Below, piece by piece: positions 17,767 to 26,414 of a stretch of 64,000 nt of DNA (positions within the stretch are counted from its first letter, which is position 1; each line of letters starts with the position of its first letter). The notes below the pieces were generated by a model. It made no database searches, had not been told where the DNA came from, and saw only the letters and a program-made list of their open reading frames with translations. A program made the translations under genes and the position numbers. Origin of the DNA: Asparagopsis taxiformis (Eukaryota; Rhodophyta; Florideophyceae; Bonnemaisoniales; Bonnemaisoniaceae); assembly GCA_030407315.1 (NCBI GenBank), contig JALQPE010002619.1:62001-126000 (forward strand), written 5' to 3'.

Positions 17767-20529
17767 ATGTCTGTCTCCTCGCTCCCCCCAACAGACCTCT
17801 CGGAGGCCGAACTGGACGCTCTCTCCCCATCAGCCCTCCTCTCCCTCGCCGCCTCGCTAGGCCGAACTGACCTTCTCGTATCTGCACTCCGCGGCGGTGC
17901 ACCCGTCAACTCCAAACTCCCTTCCGCCTCCGATCCCACCGTGTACCTAACCGCGCTTCAAACAGCTATCCAGCACAATCGCGTCGATTGCGCACGCGCC
18001 CTTCTCGCAGCGGGTGCATCAATAGACGACACATCGATCCGTACCACAACCAAACTACTACAAGCCGTCAACTCCCCCGCACTCAACGCTGTCTTCGCAA
18101 CACATCTCTGCCAAAAAGCTGCGACCGCAGATCTCCCCGCCGTGGATGCCGCCCTGCGAGCAGGTCTCGATCCCGCTGCGGTAGACTCCCCAGACACTGC
18201 AAACACCCCCCTCCATTGGGCTGCTTCCTTCGGTCAGCCACCTTCCATTGCCAAATTACTCGCAGCCGGCGCCCCTCACAGCCCTGTCAACGCAGCAGAT
18301 GCCACCCCACTCATAGATGCCGCTCGCGCCGGCCACATTGCAGCCGTTCGTGCTTTGGTTGAGGCAGGCGCAGATCCGGCATTCAAACCCAATGGCGCTC
18401 GCTCCGCAATCGACGTAGCTCCGAATGACGAAGTTCTAAACGCTCTGCACAGGCGTGAGCCGCAGCCTATAGAAATTTCAAATTCCGCATCGTCACTGCC
18501 GTCTGTACCGCCCACGCCGTACTTTCTGCCAGGTGAGGCGGCGCATGCAGGAGCATTTCGCGAAAATGACATGGCCCAACATTGGACCCGTCTTCTATGG
18601 CCGGCACCGCAGCGAATACGTCTTGCGAAACCGCACGCTGCTTTCACCATGCCTCCCATTGTGACGATATCCGCGTCTAGGCAAGCAATGCGCACTGCCA
18701 AGCAACTTTTATCTTGGCTTCGGTCCGCACTGTCTGACGAGTACAATGTGCGTATCACCGGCGGTGGTGCTGGTGGTCTTGCAGAAGCTATTGGCTTCTC
18801 AGCTGTTATTTATTTACGTATTGATACCAATGCTACTGAATGTGCTACTCAAGCGTACAATATTTCCGTGCGAGACTTTGGAATCGATGTGGTCGCTTCA
18901 GATGAAAGTGGCTTATTCTATGCATCTGCCAGGATTTTCCACATCCTCCAACTCTGTGAGGTAACACGTGAATCCGGTGCCCCACTGACGATTCCGCTGT
19001 TGAGTATTTCAGACTGGCCGAGCATACGACGACGCGCACTCTATCTGGATATATCTGGGCATCGCCTACCTTCTCTTACAACCTTGAAAGAAATTGTATC
19101 TTTTATGTCTATGAAAATGTATATGAATCAGCTTCAGTTGCAAATTGGTCGCAACTTTGAGCGCATGGATGACTCGAAGCCAGCAGCGCTTAGACATGAG
19201 CAAATTCTAGAACTTTGTTCATTTTGCAGGGAATACTTTGTAGAGCTCATTCCTGTTGTTGCTGAGGACGAAACCGGCGATGAACAAAACGTCTCAGGAA
19301 CTGGTGGCGTGGAATTGAAACCAGGTACGCAGGAGAGGTACATGGATCAAGAAAAGTTTTTTGATGAATTCCTCCCTTTGTTTGATAGTAATCAGGTTCA
19401 CGTAGGAGAATTGACAAGGAAGGCATCGTGTGACTCCTCGGATTTGGAGTATTTAAGGAATATCTCCAAGTTGTTGAGGTTCCGTGAGAAGCAGTCCATG
19501 TTGGTTTTTGGAGATAAGATTACATCTTTGCTCTCTGATGAAAGTTCTGCATCTGGAGTGCTTGCTGAATTACCTGCACATACTATTTTGATTCTAGAAG
19601 CAAACAACAGCAACAGTTTTGCTTTCCAGCAGTATTGCTTGCAAATACGTCAACATGGATTGATTGTCTACACCTGTGCATCATCTTTTCTTGGGAATTC
19701 TATTGCTGGGCGGGTATCATCCTCCCTCAAGAGTGCTCGAGTTGTAGTGGAAGCAGCGCTTATGGAAGGTGCAGCAGGTGTGGTTCTGCGAGATTCTAGT
19801 ATGAAGGCGTACGGTGCCCCATTGGTATTACTATATCAGTCAATGATTCCTTTCGCGGGTGCAGCTTGGAACGAGAAGAATATGATTCAAGAATCTTCCG
19901 GTCGTGATGAGATCCTCTCCCAGTTGTATGATACATATATCTTCAACGATCCAGTTGAGAAAGGTATGCTAGGTAGTATCGCAGTTGTATTGGGAGACTT
20001 GCATCTCGTTTCCAATGACATTAGTGGTGTAGGGCTTTTCAACTTGCTGACACAGCACAATGAAAATGGTAATGATGTGGAGGAAATGACATACCTCGGT
20101 TTGAGACGAGCTTTGAAAAGAGCTGAGAAAATTGAGACGGCTCTAACTTCATACAAGGGAAATGCTAAAGCGGTTGATGTTCAAGAACTGCAAGTATGTG
20201 CAATTTTATTGAGCGTGGCTAATCGAATTGGCGCCTTGTTGATGTCTGCATCGTCAGCAGCATCCATGGATGGTGACGAGCAGCCCAAAGAACGCAGTTT
20301 CGATGTTGGTGCACTAGCTGATGAGAGACGAAGCGACATATGCAATGTGCTACTTGAAGCAATTGATCTATTGCGAGAGTCATGGATGCACAGGTATACG
20401 GGTGGCGGTTTTGCAGAAACGATAGAATTCATAATGGGCAGCACGTTGTCAAAATTGGCGGCTGGGATGTCATACGCACAATATTTACAAGACAGAAAAG
20501 CAGATGGATGGGTGCAAGTAGACGATTAG
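17767..20529 (+). CDS. Ankyrin-repeat protein fused to a GH20 hexosaminidase-like domain
   Basis: A 920-residue protein from the ATG at 17767 (MSVSSLPPTDLSEAELD). Residues about 25-235 hold ankyrin repeats (for example NTPLHWAASFGQPPSIAKLLAAGA, ATPLIDAARAGHIAAVRALV). Residues about 300-415 look like the GH20b domain (SDESGLFYASARIFHILQL). A GH20-like barrel starts with WPSIRRRALYLDISGHRLPS at about 417. In active GH20 enzymes the barrel carries H-x-G-G/A-D-E; the corresponding site is HVGELT (His545 onward), so the catalytic Asp-Glu pair appears to be missing. No signal peptide is visible, so the protein is probably cytosolic or nuclear. It may be a carbohydrate-binding or scaffold pseudoenzyme; this is inference. 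Confidence 0.65.
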   Translation: MSVSSLPPTDLSEAELDALSPSALLSLAASLGRTDLLVSALRGGAPVNSKLPSASDPTVYLTALQTAIQHNRVDCARALLAAGASIDDTSIRTTTKLLQAVNSPALNAVFATHLCQKAATADLPAVDAALRAGLDPAAVDSPDTANTPLHWAASFGQPPSIAKLLAAGAPHSPVNAADATPLIDAARAGHIAAVRALVEAGADPAFKPNGARSAIDVAPNDEVLNALHRREPQPIEISNSASSLPSVPPTPYFLPGEAAHAGAFRENDMAQHWTRLLWPAPQRIRLAKPHAAFTMPPIVTISASRQAMRTAKQLLSWLRSALSDEYNVRITGGGAGGLAEAIGFSAVIYLRIDTNATECATQAYNISVRDFGIDVVASDESGLFYASARIFHILQLCEVTRESGAPLTIPLLSISDWPSIRRRALYLDISGHRLPSLTTLKEIVSFMSMKMYMNQLQLQIGRNFERMDDSKPAALRHEQILELCSFCREYFVELIPVVAEDETGDEQNVSGTGGVELKPGTQERYMDQEKFFDEFLPLFDSNQVHVGELTRKASCDSSDLEYLRNISKLLRFREKQSMLVFGDKITSLLSDESSASGVLAELPAHTILILEANNSNSFAFQQYCLQIRQHGLIVYTCASSFLGNSIAGRVSSSLKSARVVVEAALMEGAAGVVLRDSSMKAYGAPLVLLYQSMIPFAGAAWNEKNMIQESSGRDEILSQLYDTYIFNDPVEKGMLGSIAVVLGDLHLVSNDISGVGLFNLLTQHNENGNDVEEMTYLGLRRALKRAEKIETALTSYKGNAKAVDVQELQVCAILLSVANRIGALLMSASSAASMDGDEQPKERSFDVGALADERRSDICNVLLEAIDLLRESWMHRYTGGGFAETIEFIMGSTLSKLAAGMSYAQYLQDRKADGWVQVDD

Positions 20530-20561
20530 CAGGGAGATTGTGTATATAGATATAGAAGGAC

Positions 20562-21632
20562 TCAAGTATCTCGAAGACGTCCAATTCGTAACGATGGGGG
20601 AGGTAGATCAGCAAGAAACTGTTCAATACTATTGGTATAGATGCTTTGTGGCTCAGAATTAGAATGGAGACATATTGTATTTGCCTCAACAGGCGGTGGA
20701 ATTCTAGAGTGTGATTTGAGTGATGGTTTCCTGGGAGAGTGATGCGATTGCAGCTGGAGATGTAACAGGATCCGGGTTGGCTCGTCTGTCTCTCTGTGCT
20801 TCATCTCTGCACAAGCGTGTATAATAAAGCCATGTTGATCAACAGTAGCCCGTAGGCGAGGCAATTCCCTTATGTCATGTATAATGGCAACTGATGCATC
20901 AGGATTGTCAGCGTCACATGCAATGCGTGCAGCAGCTATGAAATCCGACAGGGATGCGCTTGTTTCCATATGAGCTAAATATCGCTCTCGATGTTTTGGA
21001 GGGATTCGACTACCAATGGGATGAAACGGTGGATTTATTAGCACGACATCGAATGCTCGATGAAGCACTGGCGGCAAACAGCCACCTTTCAAATCATGGT
21101 GATAAACATGGCCAGTCACATCATTCAACTGCAGGTTTCGTATTGCGCGCTGCACCAATTGCCCCTGAAGCTCCACTAGATGGACATCGACGGGGGAATT
21201 AGCCCTGGCAAATAAGATGGAAACGAGGCCTGTACCGGCGCCCAATTCCAATACACGCGCGGTCGATGTGCAATTCAGACGTCGTTTGGATGCTAAGATG
21301 TGCGAGGCAAAGTAGGGAAGAACAAAGGAATCGGTATTGGCACGGTAGCCGCGTCGCGCCTGCAGTAAATAGACGTTCTGTCGAAGAATCAAGTCCAATG
21401 TCTCAGCTTTGTCCGGTCTGAGATGGGCTGGTAGCACAGCAAGGTCGTCGCTTGGCCATGCATCTTCACGGCGACGTGTATATCCATACGGCTCGGTCAC
21501 CTGCGTGGCATGATCGGATTTGGGCGGGCGATCTGGTGGAGCGGTGCTTGAATATGGGCGTGTGAGCAAATGTCGTTGGAAGGCGGCGCATCGCACCTGC
21601 CAGATGAATTTCGAACGAGCTGATGAGCGCAT
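20562..21632 (-). CDS. TrmN6/YfiC-like N6-adenine methyltransferase, organelle-targeted
   Basis: A 356-residue protein from the ATG 21630-21632 (MRSSARSKFIWQVRCAAFQR); the frame opens further upstream only at a TTG. The N-terminal ~35 residues are basic, Ser-rich and free of acids, like a mitochondrial presequence (LLTRPYSSTAPP). The catalytic domain has the SAM motif VLELGAGTGLVSILFAR and the amino-methylating motif INPPFHP, as in bacterial tRNA1(Val) A37-N6 methyltransferase. Bacterial-type gene plus presequence suggests modification of organellar tRNA, but another N6-adenine or glutamine substrate is possible. It is divergent from the Nudix gene, with 263 bp between starts. Confidence 0.7.
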   Translation of the reverse strand: MRSSARSKFIWQVRCAAFQRHLLTRPYSSTAPPDRPPKSDHATQVTEPYGYTRRREDAWPSDDLAVLPAHLRPDKAETLDLILRQNVYLLQARRGYRANTDSFVLPYFASHILASKRRLNCTSTARVLELGAGTGLVSILFARANSPVDVHLVELQGQLVQRAIRNLQLNDVTGHVYHHDLKGGCLPPVLHRAFDVVLINPPFHPIGSRIPPKHRERYLAHMETSASLSDFIAAARIACDADNPDASVAIIHDIRELPRLRATVDQHGFIIHACAEMKHRETDEPTRILLHLQLQSHHSPRKPSLKSHSRIPPPVEANTICLHSNSEPQSIYTNSIEQFLADLPPPSLRIGRLRDT

Positions 21633-21895
21633 TGCATTGGTGGCAACAGCAGGGTGCGGACGAAGATCGTAGTATCGTTGGTGGCGACGAGGACGGAATA
21701 GTGACGAATGGACAGACGTATAGTTTTTGCCATCCAATCAGATCGCTGCTGCTGCAAAATTACAGGCTGATGAAGAAAATCAACTTGGTTTCTACGACTA
21801 CTTTCCGGTGCTCTCGTCCTTGCAACGTCATGAGCGCTTGTCCTCGTACGCAGTTTGGATTCGCATCCAATCTCCACGCTCTATATCTATCAGCC

Positions 21896-22621
21896 ATGGC
21901 ATTTGTCTCGCACTTTGCACACATCCAACAACCACCATCAGCAATTACCAGTTCCAATCGCTTGACAATTCGTCCACACCGCAACAAACGAACCATGCGC
22001 GCCAATTTCAAAGCCTGTATGCATCATGCCGACGCCATCCGTCACAATAGCAAGTGCGACGACGACGCCATGATGCAAGAAGCGGTCACTTATTGCCATA
22101 ACTGTGGCACCAAGATGGAACGCAAGATACCGCCAGGCGATGAACGTGTGCGCAGCGTGTGTCCAAACTGCCACACCATTGCCTACGAGAACCCCAAGCT
22201 TGTCGTTGGCTGCGTGCCCATTTCGCAGGACGGTAAGCGCGTGTTGCTAGCGCGACGCGCATTGCCGCCGGTCGGAAAGTGGACCATCCCGGCGGGCTTC
22301 CTGGAGCTGGGCGAGACGACTGAAGTCGGCGCGGCGAGAGAGGCTTGGGAGGAGACGGGTGCGTTGCTTGATATGAATCCTATCACTTTGTTGGCGGTGT
22401 ATAATATTGAGCCCGCTAATCAAGTGCAGATGCTGTATAGAAGTCGACTGCTCAACGAGGAGACAATTCAAGCGGGCGTCGAGTCACAGGTTGTGCAAAT
22501 GTTCGAGTGGCACGATATCCCGTGGGATGATCTCGCGTTTCCAACCATCAAATGGGCTTTGGAATATTCGATTGAGCATTTGCACAGCGTAGCTCCGCCA
22601 CCTCAGCTGCGTGCACGGTGA
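21896..22621 (+). CDS. Nudix hydrolase with zinc ribbon, NUDX23-like, plastid-targeted
   Basis: A 241-residue protein from the ATG at 21896 (MAFVSHFAHIQQPPS). Longer in-frame starts exist upstream (21770, 21830) but look unlike a protein N-terminus, and MAFV plus a basic Ser/Thr-rich stretch resembles a red-algal transit peptide with its early Phe. A zinc ribbon follows (YCHNCGTKMERK ... CPNCHTIAYENP). The Nudix box GFLELGETTEVGAAREAWEE matches G-x5-E-x7-R-E-x2-E-E-x-G. The zinc ribbon plus Nudix order is that of plant NUDX23, a plastid FAD pyrophosphatase linked to flavin homeostasis. Substrate preference cannot be proven from sequence; NADH or ADP-ribose are alternatives. Confidence 0.75.
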   Translation: MAFVSHFAHIQQPPSAITSSNRLTIRPHRNKRTMRANFKACMHHADAIRHNSKCDDDAMMQEAVTYCHNCGTKMERKIPPGDERVRSVCPNCHTIAYENPKLVVGCVPISQDGKRVLLARRALPPVGKWTIPAGFLELGETTEVGAAREAWEETGALLDMNPITLLAVYNIEPANQVQMLYRSRLLNEETIQAGVESQVVQMFEWHDIPWDDLAFPTIKWALEYSIEHLHSVAPPPQLRAR

Positions 22622-22908
22622 ATGAGTGAACCAGCGGTGCTATCAGAATCGCAATGGAGGGAGCGTCTTTGGCGTGCGAGCCGAGCAATTTTCACTGCTA
22701 CTGGTTGCCTACATTATTGCGTTGGCAACGAGCGAGTGACGCTGATAGCAGTGCGTAGCATAGATAATATTTTCTCGCGCAAACGCAATTTCATGATCAA
22801 ACCTTTTTTCACTGGTTTTTCACATCCCTCCGTCGATCATCACCGTCTACTCGCCCGCAAACCTTCCGCTAAGTTGTCTGTACGCAACATCTGAAGGGGA
22901 AGCTCGTC

Positions 22909-23697
22909 ATGAACGCTACGAATGGCTCTTCTCTTGCGACCTCTTTAATCAATAACAAACAATCCTTCTTCCTTCCAGGCGACCAGCTATTGGATTTACA
23001 GCACGCAAATGCACTGCAAACTATCGCTCCAGATAACGACAAGCGATCAGTGGTCAGATTAGGAGGTGGTATTTCACAGAGAGGTTCCCTTCTTGTTGCG
23101 TCCAAAGCAGGGTCCCTAGCTGTGGACAGTCGCAGAAACAAGATATGGGTCCAAAACAATCAAAAACGATATACCCCTGCTTTGGAGGACATGGTCATTG
23201 GTATCGTACAAGATCGCCACGCAGATGAATATCGCCTCGATATCAATGGCACTGACACAGCTACCCTGTCAGCATTGGCCTTCCAGGGTGCTACAAAGAA
23301 AAACAAGCCCAATCTCACCATAGGATCTCTGGTGTACTGCAGGATTACACGAGCATCGAAGAATATGGAAGCAGAAGTGTCATGTGTCGAGCCTGGTAAC
23401 ACCAAATCTTGGGTCAGTGGTGAAACATTATATGGTGAATTGAAGGAAGGTAACGTTGTCCAGGTATCCACCGGATTGGCAAAGTCGATGCTGACTCGTA
23501 ATGGCTCCGTGTTGCCCACTCTCGGTGCTAAAATTCCTTTCCAATCTGCTGTTGGTGTCAATGGACGTGTCTGGGTGCAGACCGCAAGTACAGCCGAAAC
23601 CGTCTTATTGTCTATAGCCATACAAAGTGCTGATACTATGCCCGCCGAACAGTGGAAAAACTTTGTCACAAAGCTGTTGGAGCAAGGTACCAAGTAG
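22909..23697 (+). CDS. EXOSC3: RNA exosome cap subunit RRP40
   Basis: A 262-residue intronless protein beginning at the ATG 22909 (MNATNGSSLATSLINNK). The S1 domain contains KRYTPALEDMVIGIVQDRHA, then YRLDINGTDTATLSALAFQG and ATKKNKPNLTIGSLVYCRI, the pattern of RRP40 (EXOSC3). A KH-like region follows from about residue 165 (SWVSGETLYGEL). RRP40 is one of three cap proteins on the exosome ring and helps thread RNA into the channel; it acts in nucleus and cytoplasm. Length fits (human 275). Confidence 0.88.
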   Translation: MNATNGSSLATSLINNKQSFFLPGDQLLDLQHANALQTIAPDNDKRSVVRLGGGISQRGSLLVASKAGSLAVDSRRNKIWVQNNQKRYTPALEDMVIGIVQDRHADEYRLDINGTDTATLSALAFQGATKKNKPNLTIGSLVYCRITRASKNMEAEVSCVEPGNTKSWVSGETLYGELKEGNVVQVSTGLAKSMLTRNGSVLPTLGAKIPFQSAVGVNGRVWVQTASTAETVLLSIAIQSADTMPAEQWKNFVTKLLEQGTK

Positions 23698-23823
23698 ATT
23701 TGACAACGGCTGATGTATTTAGGCATCAATCATTCCTCATAGCAATTCCCATGTATATCTGTATAATAATGCGTTGGCGTGATCGCACTGATCGGTAAGC
23801 ATGTTGGACTACACAGGAAAGCC

Positions 23824-26172
23824 TTACAATTCAAATACGTTGTTTTCTCCGCTCTCCCCACTAGTATTCTCACTTTCTTTGCCCCTCTTCTTTCTTTTCT
23901 TCTCGTGCACAGTATCACCCTCTAGTACCCGCAGTAACGTTTTTGCTGTATGCTCGCACTGCTTGTTTTCCGTAACGGGTGAACATGTAACATATATTAC
24001 ATTCCCGAGCGGACGTGCTAGTAAACCAGCGTCCTTGAGCTTCCTGACCATATCGGCAGCGCCCGTTGATGCGTACCCAAATTCATCGGCCTTCAGCTCT
24101 ATCGCAAGGACGGTCCCAATTATTGTAACATTGTCAACGTCTTCCAAGCAACTAATTTCCCTTGCCTGCATTTCATTCCACGATTCCTTAAACTTATTCT
24201 CTTCAGCTATGAACCGTTCGCTACACCGATACTGTCGCAATGACTCCAAAGCAGCTGCACAGCCTGCTACATGTCCCGTATATGAATGACCGTGCAGTAA
24301 CGCATCACGTTTAGAGTCGCCCTGGAAAGCCTCAAACACTTCCGAGCGTGCTAGAGTGACTGCAAGGGGTACAGAGCCACCAGTAAGTAGTTTAGCATAT
24401 GCCGCGATATCCGGATTTCTTCCAAGTATTGCGGCACCACTCTCGGCACCGAGTCGATACAATCCCGTAAACACCTCATCATATACAACAGGAATTCCGC
24501 GTGATCTACATTCGTCAACTAGTGCACGCTGGAATGCTGGATCTATCAGTCGCATTCCACCCGCTCCCTGCATCACTGGCTCTATGAGTAACGCACCAAT
24601 ATCCGCTTCTCCAGCTTCAAGTACCTCATCCAGGCGCTTTGCAATTGTCGATTTGTACGCAGGATATTCACGCCGGTTATCAAGAATTTGATCAAGACTC
24701 TTAAACTGCACGTCTTCCTCTTCGACCCAGTCGGGCATACGAACTGTCCAAATACCATCTTCAATACAAGCCACTGGTGGAGCGAAGAAAATGCCGCGCG
24801 GCTCATACCACGCCATCTGTCGAGCATTGTAATCACTGCGAGGTGCACAATCCATAACACCGAGGGTGTCACCATGATAACACCCATCAATACCAACAAT
24901 TAGCGTCGGGAGCTTTGAACGATCTGGGAACTGCTCCTCCCGACGTCGGAAAGCCATTTTAAGTGCAACCTCCACGGCTGTCGATCCGTTATCCGAATAA
25001 AACACCCGCGCCGCCCAACCAGATCCTGGGCCCCGCAGTAACTCTTTCGCTAGGTTGTATGAAGGTGAATTCACTGCTTCTGCAAACATAACATGCCCAT
25101 AGCGCGCCACAGCTTGTCCTATAGCAGAAGAAACCTGATGATTACCGTGCCCAACTCCATTTGTCCACCAGCTGCCAATACTATCCATCATTCGGTGCAT
25201 ACCGTCTTCACCATGACAGGTGAAGACATCTCCATGCGCAGAGTCTACACAGGTAACACTACCCAGCTTTGAATGTTGTGTGAAGGGATACCAGAATATG
25301 TTCTTGGCGTCTTCACGCATTTCTGTGAGCTCTGCAGTGCGCTCAGTGTCTACGTATTTGAGATGAGTGTATAGGTTCAAGTAAAACTCTTCAGCATCTT
25401 TTTGAGCAAAGTACTCAGTTAGAGGGACTTCACGCGGTGGTAATGCGGGAGCAACGAACACAGCAGTACCTGGTTTGATATGTTGTTGAACGGAGACTTC
25501 ATTTTCCAGTTCTGGGTTGTCAAAGAGGACCACAGCAGGAACATCATATCCTCTTCCGAGGAGTGCTTCGTATGCAGCTATAGTTGCAGATATACCTCCT
25601 AGTCTGGAATCACCCAAGAGCACTGCAGGAAGACGAAGGGCACGGTACATATCAGCCTGTAAAGCCCCTGAGGGTGATGGGGAAAGAACACCACCCGCTG
25701 TCTCAACCAGTGACATACATCGTCCTCCAGAGCCAAATAATCTTGCATAGTGGGTAAAGTCATCCAGACTGTCAACAACTTTACGGCACAGCTCATCATC
25801 ACCCGGTACTGGCGATGTGGTGAGACGCGCGGCAAGATCAGGACTGACAGGTTGTTCGAGGTTTAATAAAGTCGTTGATCGTGCGTTGGGAGCAAGTTTG
25901 GCGACAATTGCGCCGTCATCATCATCTGGGTATCCAGATTGCACAGGTTTTAAATACAGTGATTGGGTCTGTGCATTGCGAAGGAGTGCTGCACTTAGAA
26001 CAGTCTTTCCCACGCCAGTGTTGGATCCCCAGATTTGTAGCGTCAATGGAGGTGGATGCAAAGAACCCGGTCCAGATTGTGTACTGAACGAGTGAACGCC
26101 ACATGAGGCTAGTAAGCCTGGACGACGGAATGAAGCAGCAAAAAGCTTGTTCACGCTGACTGCCTTGTACAT
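23824..26172 (-). CDS. BIO3-BIO1: Bifunctional dethiobiotin synthetase / DAPA aminotransferase (BioD-BioA fusion)
   Basis: A 782-residue protein with an ATG at 26170-26172. Residues 1-38 (MYKAVSVNKLFAASFRR...) resemble a mitochondrial presequence. The BioD half has the P-loop WGSNTGVGKTVLSAAL near residue 48-63 and LVETAGGVLSPSPSG near 160. The BioA half starts near residue 300 (FWYPFTQHS) and has SWWTNGVGHGNH, GCYHGDTLGVMDCAP, VYDEVFTGLYRLG and YAKLLTGGSVPLAVTL, which holds the PLP lysine. It converts KAPA to DAPA and then to dethiobiotin, the two steps before biotin synthase. The same BioD-BioA gene fusion is known from plants and some fungi, where it is mitochondrial. Both halves look complete. 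Confidence 0.93.
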   Translation of the reverse strand: MYKAVSVNKLFAASFRRPGLLASCGVHSFSTQSGPGSLHPPPLTLQIWGSNTGVGKTVLSAALLRNAQTQSLYLKPVQSGYPDDDDGAIVAKLAPNARSTTLLNLEQPVSPDLAARLTTSPVPGDDELCRKVVDSLDDFTHYARLFGSGGRCMSLVETAGGVLSPSPSGALQADMYRALRLPAVLLGDSRLGGISATIAAYEALLGRGYDVPAVVLFDNPELENEVSVQQHIKPGTAVFVAPALPPREVPLTEYFAQKDAEEFYLNLYTHLKYVDTERTAELTEMREDAKNIFWYPFTQHSKLGSVTCVDSAHGDVFTCHGEDGMHRMMDSIGSWWTNGVGHGNHQVSSAIGQAVARYGHVMFAEAVNSPSYNLAKELLRGPGSGWAARVFYSDNGSTAVEVALKMAFRRREEQFPDRSKLPTLIVGIDGCYHGDTLGVMDCAPRSDYNARQMAWYEPRGIFFAPPVACIEDGIWTVRMPDWVEEEDVQFKSLDQILDNRREYPAYKSTIAKRLDEVLEAGEADIGALLIEPVMQGAGGMRLIDPAFQRALVDECRSRGIPVVYDEVFTGLYRLGAESGAAILGRNPDIAAYAKLLTGGSVPLAVTLARSEVFEAFQGDSKRDALLHGHSYTGHVAGCAAALESLRQYRCSERFIAEENKFKESWNEMQAREISCLEDVDNVTIIGTVLAIELKADEFGYASTGAADMVRKLKDAGLLARPLGNVIYVTCSPVTENKQCEHTAKTLLRVLEGDTVHEKKRKKRGKESENTSGESGENNVFEL

Positions 26173-26414
26173 TTCGCCTTGCAGCCGCTATTAATCGTCA
26201 AAGAATGTTCGAGGTTCTCTTGCCGAGGTCGGGCAATTGGGAGATTGGAGACAACAAGACTTCTTCAGACTGGAACGATTTGATCTGCGGATCTATTAGC
26301 GAAATTGTTGAATTCAAAATTTGTATCCAACATTTTTGAGGCATCGTTCTACATTTGCGTTCGGTCGTTGCAAATCCTTGATCCACCCCGCTTCCCCATT
26401 GTTCCTCTGCCGCT

